From assembly GCA_963819785.1 (NCBI GenBank), contig CAWFXW010000020.1:496001-560000 (forward strand): 64,000 nucleotides of DNA. Direction: 5' to 3'. The translations under genes were made by a program, and so were the position numbers. The stretch is from Palsa-504 sp963819785 (GTDB lineage Bacteria > Actinomycetota > Actinomycetes > Streptosporangiales > Streptosporangiaceae). Below the pieces are notes generated by a model, which was not told where the DNA came from, ran no database searches, and worked only from the letters and a program-made list of their open reading frames with translations. Shown piece by piece: positions 24,771 to 30,765 of this stretch; position 1 is the first letter of the stretch; each line of letters begins with the position of its first letter.

Positions 24771-26024
24771 TTAGCTGGCCGCGTAGAGGATGTCGTACGG
24801 ACCCTGCTTCAGGGTGCATTCCTTCAGCCCGGAGCTCGGGAAACCGCTGTGCACCGCCGGGGTCTGGGTCCAGTTCAGGGCCAGGCCGGGAACGTTCGTC
24901 GCCAGGTTGGACGTGGCGCTGAGCGCGGCCGCGAGCTTCGTCCCGTCCAGCGAGTTCGCCGTCTCGATCGCGTGCTTGATCGCGATCAGATAGAAGTACC
25001 CGATGACGATGCCGGAGGTCACCGGGTTGAGCCCGATCTTGGCCTTGGCCGCGTTGAGCAGGTCTGTGTTCTCGGTGGTCAGCAAGGTGGACGTCGGCTG
25101 CCCCTCCGCGTAGGAGATATCGCAGCCGTCGACCGTCCCGGGCGGGACCTGGGCGGCGGTGACGCCGAAGTCGTTCAGACCGCCCCAGCCGACGATCTTG
25201 GGTGCCCAGCCGATCTGCTTGAGCCCGGAGACCATGGCCGGGACGCCGGTGAACCCGGTCGGGAACAGCGTCTGGATCCCGGACTGCTTCGCCTGGGTCA
25301 GCGGGGTGGTCAGGTCGATCGCGGTGGGCGAGTAGGTGACGGTCTTGACGAAGGTCAGCCCGGCCGCCTTGACGTCGGCCTCGGCGTCGGCCGCCAGTTC
25401 CACGCTGAACGAGGTGCCGTCGGAGAGGATCCCGATGTTGTTATCGCCGTGGGACTTGGCCCAGTTGACCATCAGCTGGGCGTACTGGTCGTTCGAGGGG
25501 CCGGTGCTGAACGCGGTCGGATTCTGGCCGGCCTCGAACAGGGCTTTCGCGCCGTCCCCGTTGACCACCAGCACGTGCTGCTGCATCAGGTACGGCTGGT
25601 CCTGGTTCTGCGCCGAGGACAGCGAGTCCTCCATGATGATCGTGTTGCCCTGAGCGACGATCTGCCGGGCGATGCCCAGCGACGTCGCCGGGTCGCCCTT
25701 GTCGTTGTAGTTCGACAGCGCGAACTTGTGGCCGCACACGCTGTCGTGGGCGTTGAAGTAGTTGACCTCGATCTCGGATTCGATCTCCCCCAGCTGGCCC
25801 GACTGGGAGGTCGGCCCGCTCAGCGGGACGATGTTGGCGATCTTGATGGGCCCGGCCGGAACGTTCGAGCACTGGCCCCCGCCGGCCGCCGCGTTGTTGC
25901 TGGTACCGGCCGAACTCGTGCTGGAGCTTGAACTACTGCAGGCCGCCACGCCCGCCGTCAGCAGCACCGCGGCCGCGACGGGCAAGAAGCCACGACGGAA
26001 ACCAGCCATGCGCAACTGTCCCAT
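24771..26024 (-). CDS. Branched-chain-amino-acid-type ABC transporter substrate-binding lipoprotein
   Basis: The 417-residue protein begins with a lipoprotein signal (RRGFLPVAAAVLLTAGVAAC), a lipobox Cys at 29 and a Ser/Thr-rich linker. A type I periplasmic-binding fold follows: IKIANIVPLSGPTSQSG, then IGILSDGTSFSVELA and VGYFYLIAIKHAIE-like helices in the second lobe. AAAGGACC lies before ATG 26024. LivJ-like proteins in catabolic clusters often bind aromatic or steroid-like acids rather than amino acids. No permease or ATPase genes are nearby, so it must share a transporter or be an orphan. Two related operator-like sites lie upstream. A C-terminal relic of a paralogue is at 13497. Confidence 0.88.
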   Translation of the reverse strand: MGQLRMAGFRRGFLPVAAAVLLTAGVAACSSSSSSTSSAGTSNNAAAGGGQCSNVPAGPIKIANIVPLSGPTSQSGQLGEIESEIEVNYFNAHDSVCGHKFALSNYNDKGDPATSLGIARQIVAQGNTIIMEDSLSSAQNQDQPYLMQQHVLVVNGDGAKALFEAGQNPTAFSTGPSNDQYAQLMVNWAKSHGDNNIGILSDGTSFSVELAADAEADVKAAGLTFVKTVTYSPTAIDLTTPLTQAKQSGIQTLFPTGFTGVPAMVSGLKQIGWAPKIVGWGGLNDFGVTAAQVPPGTVDGCDISYAEGQPTSTLLTTENTDLLNAAKAKIGLNPVTSGIVIGYFYLIAIKHAIETANSLDGTKLAAALSATSNLATNVPGLALNWTQTPAVHSGFPSSGLKECTLKQGPYDILYAAS

Positions 26025-26059
26025 GTGCGGTCCTTTCGAGGTCAGATGTCGAACTTTGG

Positions 26060-26074
26060 TTACTTACTGTAAGT
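26060..26074. promoter_or_regulatory. Operator-like site TTACTTACTGTAAGT
   Basis: It contains the perfect palindrome CTTAC-T-GTAAG and lies 36 bases before the binding-protein start. It resembles the sites at 26132 and 21608. Confidence 0.45.
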
Positions 26075-26131
26075 CCGTTTGGAAGACGTGTCGACAACTA
26101 TCAAATTTATAGTTCTGTAACGATTTGATTT

Positions 26132-26146
26132 TTACTTGCCGGTAAG
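26132..26146. promoter_or_regulatory. Operator-like site TTACTTGCCGGTAAG
   Basis: It is almost identical to the site upstream of the TetR gene (21608-21622) and is the second such site before the binding-protein gene, in an AT-rich promoter region. Confidence 0.45.
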
Positions 26147-26228
26147 CAGGCGAAAGGCCAGCCCAGGAGGGATGCACATGCGGCGGCGGGCCCGTTCGTG
26201 ATGGCGCGCGGTGAGCACGGCCGGGCGG

Positions 26229-26283
26229 GGTGGCGCAGCGGGCGGTGGCGCAGCGGGCGGTGGCGCGGTGGGCGGTGGCGCGG
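26229..26283. repeat. 15-bp tandem repeat, 3.7 copies
   Basis: Units of GGTGGCGCAGCGGGC (two exact, then GGTGGCGCGGTGGGC and a partial) are flanked by GAGCACGGCCGGGCGG on the left and AAGCACGGCCAGGCGG on the right. It lies just past the stop of the SDR-like gene. Confidence 0.8.
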
Positions 26284-26301
26284 TAAGCACGGCCAGGCGG
26301 G

Positions 26302-26895
26302 TTATACGGACTCGCGGAGCCAGTCGGGGATCCAGGACGGGAGGGCCGACGTGCCGTAGGAGGCGGTCGCGACGGGGGCGGGGTGGCTGCGCAGGCCGAT
26401 CCAGCCGGGGCGGGCGACCAGTTCGGCGCCACGCAGGGCGGTGGCGTCGCCGGCCCACAGCAGGCGGGCGGTCAGGTGGGCGACCGGCTCGTGGTCGGCT
26501 GGATCGGCGGTCTCCAGGGCGATCGAGAATACGTCGACCAGTCCGGGCCGCAGCAGGGTGGCACAGCGGGCCAGCTGCGCGACGGCCTGGGCGGAGGCGC
26601 GCAGCGGCGGCGAGGTGGCGTCGGCCAGGTGCATGACCCGGACGGGCCGTGAGGTGCGCACGGCGTGCCGGGCGACGGCTTGCAGCCAGCCGGCGTGGGA
26701 CAGCACGTGGCCGGCGGTCGCGGCGTAGCCGGTCATCATCTCCTGCCATGAGGGCACCGCCGGGCCGGACGCGGCGAAGGGGCCCGGCGCGATGATGACC
26801 GCGTCGATTCCGCCGACCGCCTGGGCGGCGCGCTCCACGGCCGCCTCGGCGGCGGAGAAGCCGGCGGGCAGGGGTCCTAGGTCGATGGCGGTCAG
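26302..26895 (-). CDS. Degenerate SDR-like protein, partner of the adjacent SDR
   Basis: About 197 residues follow on from the SDR gene, whose TGA overlaps a CTG here (CTGA). The text (ERAAQAVGGIDAVIIAPGPFA; LSHAGWLQAVARHAV; VMHLADATSPPLRASAQAVAQL) resembles the second half of a Rossmann-fold SDR. The cofactor glycine motif and the catalytic Tyr-x3-Lys are absent. Either it is the back half of a two-domain protein split by a frameshift at 26893, or a separate structural partner. The start codon is uncertain (CTG 26895 or GTG 26838). Confidence 0.5.
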   Translation of the reverse strand: MTAIDLGPLPAGFSAAEAAVERAAQAVGGIDAVIIAPGPFAASGPAVPSWQEMMTGYAATAGHVLSHAGWLQAVARHAVRTSRPVRVMHLADATSPPLRASAQAVAQLARCATLLRPGLVDVFSIALETADPADHEPVAHLTARLLWAGDATALRGAELVARPGWIGLRSHPAPVATASYGTSALPSWIPDWLRESV

Positions 26896-27530
26896 GCCGC
26901 AGCGGTGTCGCCGCGGGTCACGGCCCTGGTGGTCATCCGGGTGGCGGCGAGCGGCGACAGGGCGTTCAGCGCGACGCCCTCGGGCAGCAGCCCGGCCAGC
27001 TGCCAGGTCACCGCGGCGACGGCCCGCTTCGCGCACGCGTAGGCGGCGGCGTCACCGGCCGCGCGGACCGTGCCCGCGCCGGAGGTCACCCCGACGATCC
27101 GTCCGTACCCGGCCGCCACCATGAGGGGCACGGCCTCGGACAGGACGTTCAGGTACCCGTTCAGGTGGACGTCCAGGACGTCCCGCCAGTCCTGTTCCGA
27201 CGCGTCAAGGAACGGCGGGTAGCGCAGGATGCCGGCCGTGTTGACCACGATGTCCAGGGCGCCGAACTCGGCGACCACGCCGGCGAACAGCGCGCGGACC
27301 GCGGACCGGTCGGTAACCGACGCACTCGAAGCGCGGGCCACGCCGCCTTCGGCCGCGATCAGTTCCGCCGTCCGCGCCGCGGTCGGCTCGTTCACCGGCT
27401 CGCCCTGCACGCTTACGCCGTTGTCCATGGCCACCACGGCGACGCCGCGGCGGGCCAGCTCGAGCGCCACCGCGGTGCCGATGCCACCGCCGCCACCGGT
27501 CACCACCGCGGCGGGCCTACGTTCGGTCAT
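26892..27530 (-). CDS. SDR-family oxidoreductase
   Basis: The 212-residue protein from ATG 27530 (behind GGGAGGGAG) has the cofactor motif TGGGGGIG (residues 11-18), VNTAG at the end of beta-4 and the catalytic set Ser, Tyr and Lys in SGAGTVRAAGDAAAYACAK. It is shorter than the usual 240-260 residues and ends in TRAVTRGDTAAA, where the next frame overlaps. It oxidises or reduces a hydroxyl or keto group with NAD(P). A perfect palindrome (27592-27605) lies upstream. Confidence 0.8.
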   Translation of the reverse strand: MTERRPAAVVTGGGGGIGTAVALELARRGVAVVAMDNGVSVQGEPVNEPTAARTAELIAAEGGVARASSASVTDRSAVRALFAGVVAEFGALDIVVNTAGILRYPPFLDASEQDWRDVLDVHLNGYLNVLSEAVPLMVAAGYGRIVGVTSGAGTVRAAGDAAAYACAKRAVAAVTWQLAGLLPEGVALNALSPLAATRMTTRAVTRGDTAAA

Positions 27531-27591
27531 GGCGCTCCCTCCCATCGGCGGCACCGTGCCGCGCACGTTGACGCGCTCGGAATAGATCGTA

Positions 27592-27605
27592 ATACTTATA
27601 AGTAT
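27592..27605. promoter_or_regulatory. Perfect 14-bp palindrome ATACTTATAAGTAT
   Basis: It sits 62 bases upstream of the SDR start in a short AT-rich island (27580-27618) within otherwise about 70% GC sequence. It is a likely operator overlapping the promoter. Confidence 0.55.
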
Positions 27606-27666
27606 CGAATAATAAGAGGTTGGTGGCCAGGGAGTGAATCGGCCTGGGCGGCCCATGAGCGGATCA

Positions 27667-27941
27667 GGCCGGCGGCTTCTGCAAGCTGGGCGAGGGCGCG
27701 GCGTACTTCAAGGAGGGCCACACGCGGCTTGGCGCGTCCATGCCCGCCAACACCGACGGCGGGCTGTTGTCGAACACCCACTGCGGCATCCCCGCACGGG
27801 CTGTTCACCGTCGAGGTCGCGCGGCAGCTGCGCGGCGAATGCGGCGACCGGCAGGTCGCCAGGGCCAAGATCGGCCTCTCGCTGGCGCAGGGCGCCTCCG
27901 TGCACGGCTACGCGGGCACGCTGATCATGGCCGTGGACTGA
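27667..27941 (+). pseudogene. C-terminal remnant of a thiolase-like protein
   Basis: GFCKLGEGAAYFKEGHTRLG, then SMPANTDGGLLSNTHCG and, after a frame change near 27795, GLFTVEVARQLRGECGDRQV and GTLIMAVD match the last 85 residues of the thiolase-like protein at 29579-30757 almost word for word. Everything before it is missing. Its TGA overlaps the ATG of the dienelactone hydrolase (TGATG), showing the original operon order thiolase - hydrolase. Confidence 0.8.
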
Positions 27942-28711
27942 TGCCCGCCTGCGAGACGGTCACGCTGGCTACCGCCGACGGCCCCATGCCCGCCTACCTA
28001 GCGCGGCCCGACAGTGTGGTCAAGGGCGAGGCGGTCAAGGGCGGGGCCGCGAAGGGAGGTGCGGCGGCCAAGGGCGGGGTCATCGTGGTGCAGGAGGCGT
28101 GGGGCGTCAACCAGCACATCCAGGATGTGGCCCGCCGCTTCGCTCTGGCGGGCTGGGACGCCGTGGCGCCCGCGTTCTTCCACCGGCAGGGTTCCCCGGT
28201 GCCGGACTACGAGGACCTGGCCTCGGTCATGCCGCTGCTCGGGCAGCTGACCGCCGAGGGCCTGGCCGCGGACCTGACCGCCGCGGTCGACTACCTGGCC
28301 GCGGCGGGGCATCCGGCGGGGAACGTCGCCGCGGTCGGCTTCTGCATGGGCGGCACGGTGAGCTTCTACGCGGGCACCCTGCACCCGCTGGGCGCCGCGG
28401 TCACGTTCTACGGGGGCGGGGTAAGCCAGGGGCGGTTCGGGCTGCCCAGCCTGGTCGACCTGGCGCCGCGGCTGCAGGCCCCGTGGCTCGGGCACTTCGG
28501 CGACCTCGACCGGGGCATCCCGGTGGCCGACGTCGAGGCGCTGCGCGCCGCGACCGGCCCGGTCGGCGTGCCGACCGCGGTCCAGCGGTACGCCGACGCC
28601 GATCACGGCTTCCACTGCGACGGCCGCCCGGCCGTCTACCACCGGGCGGCGGCCGGCCTGGCCTGGCAGCGCACGCTCGGCTGGCTGGACCGGCACGCGG
28701 CCGCGGTGTAG
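27941..28711 (+). CDS. Dienelactone hydrolase family protein
   Basis: The 256 residues carry the family triad: Cys in VGFCMGG, Asp in GHFGDLDRGIP and His in DADHGFH. Around residues 28-48 is an inserted low-complexity stretch (VKGEAVKGGAAKGG) encoded by AAGGGCGGGGC repeats, not found in typical members. The family opens carboxymethylene-butenolide (dienelactone) to maleylacetate in chloro- and other catechol pathways, and related esters elsewhere. Its start overlaps the stop of a thiolase remnant. Hairpin and tandem repeats follow its stop. Confidence 0.85.
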   Translation: MPACETVTLATADGPMPAYLARPDSVVKGEAVKGGAAKGGAAAKGGVIVVQEAWGVNQHIQDVARRFALAGWDAVAPAFFHRQGSPVPDYEDLASVMPLLGQLTAEGLAADLTAAVDYLAAAGHPAGNVAAVGFCMGGTVSFYAGTLHPLGAAVTFYGGGVSQGRFGLPSLVDLAPRLQAPWLGHFGDLDRGIPVADVEALRAATGPVGVPTAVQRYADADHGFHCDGRPAVYHRAAAGLAWQRTLGWLDRHAAAV

Positions 28712-28810
28712 CGAGCGGGGCGCGGGCGCGCCGTAAGGAACGCGAGCGCGCAGCGTAGCGACCCGGACGCAAGCAGTGGCTTATTGTCGTCGATACGAAA
28801 GGCACGAACG

Positions 28811-28865
28811 GGGTGAAACCCGGCATTCACCACCTTCTAGCGTGGTGGAACCCCGGATTCACCAC
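28811..28865. repeat. Dispersed two-hairpin repeat, copy 2
   Basis: GGTGAAACCCGGCATTCACC folds into a first hairpin. TTCTAG follows, then GTGGTG (28842-28847) pairs with CACCAC (28860-28865). Order, spacing and words match the copy at 4051-4106. Confidence 0.7.
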
Positions 28866-28875
28866 ATTTGCGGGC

Positions 28876-29080
28876 TTGGGGTGGCCGGGTGGGGGCGCGG
28901 GGGGCCACGGACCGCTCTGGGCTGTCCGGGTGGGGCGCGGGGGGCCACGGACCGCTCTGGGCTGTCCGGGTGGGGCGCGGGGGGCCACGGACCGCTCTGG
29001 GCTGTCCGGGTGGGGCGCGGGGGCCCGGACCGTTCCGGGCTGGCCGGGTGGGGGCGCGGGGGCCACGGACCGTTCCGCTA
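28876..29080. repeat. 40-bp minisatellite, about 5 copies
   Basis: Two exact units (28921-28960 and 28961-29000) begin GCTGTCCGGGTGGGGCGCGG and contain GGCCACGGACCGCTCTGG. Diverged units lie before (to 28920) and after (29001-29040, 29041-29080). The last units read CGGACCGTTCC, the same word as in the dispersed hairpin family. Confidence 0.9.
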
Positions 29081-29115
29081 AAAAATTGAAATGGGCGGAA
29101 CGGGGCGGGGTCCGT
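29064..29115. terminator. Bidirectional terminator-like hairpin with A-rich loop
   Basis: CACGGACCGTTCCG (29064-29077) and CGGAAC with GGTCCGTG (29096-29115) can pair imperfectly around a loop containing AAAAAATTGAAAT. It lies between the ends of the dienelactone hydrolase and DUF35 genes. Confidence 0.5.
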
Positions 29116-29122
29116 GCGGCGG

Positions 29123-29566
29123 TTAACTGGTGCGGGCTATCCAGCGGTACATGGTGATGTCCTCGCCGGGGATGTCCTGGTAGGCGATCTCGATGGGCAT
29201 GCCGACGCGGACGTCCTCGGGGGCGGTGCCGACCAGGTTGGCCAGGATCAGGCAGGGGCGCGGCTGCTCCGCGAGCTCGCCCAGGGCGATCACGTAGGGC
29301 ACGTCGGCGTTGAACGCGCCGGGGCCGCGGTGGCACACGGTGAAGGTGTACACGGTAGCCTGCCCGGAGACCGGGGTCCAGGTCAGGTTCTCGGACAGGC
29401 AACTGCGGCAGGCGGGGTAGGGCACCCAGTTGTAGTCCCCGCAGTCGTCGCACTTGGGCACCACGAACTGGCGGTCGCGCAGCGCGTCGAAGAACGGCCG
29501 GTTCTCCGGGCGGACTTCGGGCAGCGGCTTGAGGTAGGGGGCGGGGGCCGGGTCCAGGACGGTCAT
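29123..29566 (-). CDS. DUF35 Zn-ribbon/OB-fold protein
   Basis: The 147-residue protein has an N-terminal rubredoxin-like zinc ribbon (CDDCG at about 39-43 and CRSC at about 53-56), then an OB-fold beta barrel (ATVYTFTVCHRGPGAF; YVIALGELAEQPR). DUF35 proteins form complexes with thiolase-like proteins, as in acetoacetyl-CoA thiolase/HMG-CoA synthase assemblies and the Ltp2-type retro-aldolase of steroid side-chain degradation. It starts 12 bases after the thiolase-like gene stop and is the last gene of the operon, which supports that partnership. Confidence 0.88.
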   Translation of the reverse strand: MTVLDPAPAPYLKPLPEVRPENRPFFDALRDRQFVVPKCDDCGDYNWVPYPACRSCLSENLTWTPVSGQATVYTFTVCHRGPGAFNADVPYVIALGELAEQPRPCLILANLVGTAPEDVRVGMPIEIAYQDIPGEDITMYRWIARTS

Positions 29567-29578
29567 CGTCGTTTCTCC

Positions 29579-30757
29579 TTAATCGACGGCCATGACGAGG
29601 GTGCTGGCCATGCCGTGCACGGCCCAGCCCTGCTGCAGCGAGACCCCGATCTTGGGGTCGGGGACCTGGCGGGCGCCGCACTCGCCGCGCAACTGGCGGA
29701 CGACCTCGATGGTGTGCATGCCGGACGGGTCGCCGCAGTGGCTGTTGGACAGCAGGCCGCCGTCGGTGTTGGCCGGCATCGAGCCGCCCAGGCGCAGGTG
29801 GCCTTCCTTCACGTAGTCGGCGCCCTCGCCCAGCTTGCAGAAGCCCATCTCCTCCAGGTCACGCAGGGTGGTGACGGTGAAGCAGTCGTACAGGCCGGCC
29901 ACGTCGATCTCGTCGCGGGTGATCCCGGCCAGGCCGAACGCCCGGTCGGTGGCCTTGCGCACCGCCTTGCCCTGGTTCGGGAACCACGGGTCGTTGATCG
30001 TCGCGTAGAAGTCGGTGTAGTAGGCCTCGGCGCCGCCGAGGATCCAGACCGGCTTCTTGCGGCAGTCCCGGGCCCGGTCGGCGCTGGCGATCACGACCGC
30101 GTAGCCGCCGTCGTTGTCGATCGAGCAGTCCAGCAGGTGCAGCGGCTCGCACACGTACCGCGAGGCCAGCACGTCGTCGACGGTGATCTCGCCGCGGCTG
30201 CCCATGACCGAGTCGGGGTTGAGGGTGGCGTGGTAGCGGGTGAAGACCGCGACCTCGGCCAGGTCGGCGTTGGTCACGTTGAACTCGTGCATGTACCGCT
30301 GGGCCCACATCGCGTACCACGCGGTCATGTAGCCGCCCGCGGTGGCGAAGCTCCAGTCGTCGGGGACGCGGGGCGCTCTTTGCTCTGCGGCTTGCGTGCC
30401 GCCGGGGCCGGTGCGGGCGCCGGCGCGGCCGAAGAACAGCACCGCGACGTCGGTCAGGCCGGCCGCGATCGAGGCCGCGGCCTTGGCCAGCTGCCCGGAG
30501 GCGCCGCCGGTCTCGACCAGGCTGAGGGGGCGCTCGCCGAGTTGTTCGGCCCAGAACTGGTGCGCGGTGGTGCCGGGGATGTGCGCCGCCCCGCTCATCG
30601 GCAGCAGGCCGTCGACGTCGGCGGTGGTCAGGCCCGCGTCATCCAGGGCACCGTTGATCGCCTCCAGCTGCAGGGAGAACGACGTCCGGTCGGGGAGCTT
30701 GCCTTGCTTGGTGGTGTACACGCCGACGATCGCGGCCTGGCGCCTGGGGAAGGGCAT
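29579..30757 (-). CDS. Thiolase-like protein without active-site Cys (Ltp2-type aldolase candidate)
   Basis: ATG 30757 (behind AAGGAA) gives 392 residues with a thiolase fold: AAIVGVYTTKQG at the start, IDNDGGYAVVIASADRA in the middle and MPANTDGGLLSNSHCG near the end. At the place of the thiolase nucleophile the text reads SLVETGGASGQLA, with no Cys, and the usual GHPxGATG near the C-terminus is absent. This is the pattern of SCP-x-like proteins such as Ltp2, which cleave a C-C bond of beta-hydroxyacyl-CoA by retro-aldol reaction together with a DUF35 protein. The DUF35 gene follows immediately. The aldolase role is inference; the lack of the Cys is seen. Confidence 0.82.
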   Translation of the reverse strand: MPFPRRQAAIVGVYTTKQGKLPDRTSFSLQLEAINGALDDAGLTTADVDGLLPMSGAAHIPGTTAHQFWAEQLGERPLSLVETGGASGQLAKAAASIAAGLTDVAVLFFGRAGARTGPGGTQAAEQRAPRVPDDWSFATAGGYMTAWYAMWAQRYMHEFNVTNADLAEVAVFTRYHATLNPDSVMGSRGEITVDDVLASRYVCEPLHLLDCSIDNDGGYAVVIASADRARDCRKKPVWILGGAEAYYTDFYATINDPWFPNQGKAVRKATDRAFGLAGITRDEIDVAGLYDCFTVTTLRDLEEMGFCKLGEGADYVKEGHLRLGGSMPANTDGGLLSNSHCGDPSGMHTIEVVRQLRGECGARQVPDPKIGVSLQQGWAVHGMASTLVMAVD

Positions 30758-30765
30758 TTTGTTCC

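Larger units (their letters stand above)
28712..29122. other. Repeat-filled region between convergent genes
   Basis: These 411 bases hold no gene. They contain the second copy of the two-hairpin repeat (28811-28865), a 40-bp tandem repeat (28876-29080) and an A-rich-loop hairpin (29064-29115) that can terminate both converging operons. Confidence 0.8.

Noticed and set aside
28876..29080. Possible CRISPR array
   Set aside because: The 40-bp units follow each other directly with no unique spacers, and no cas gene is present.
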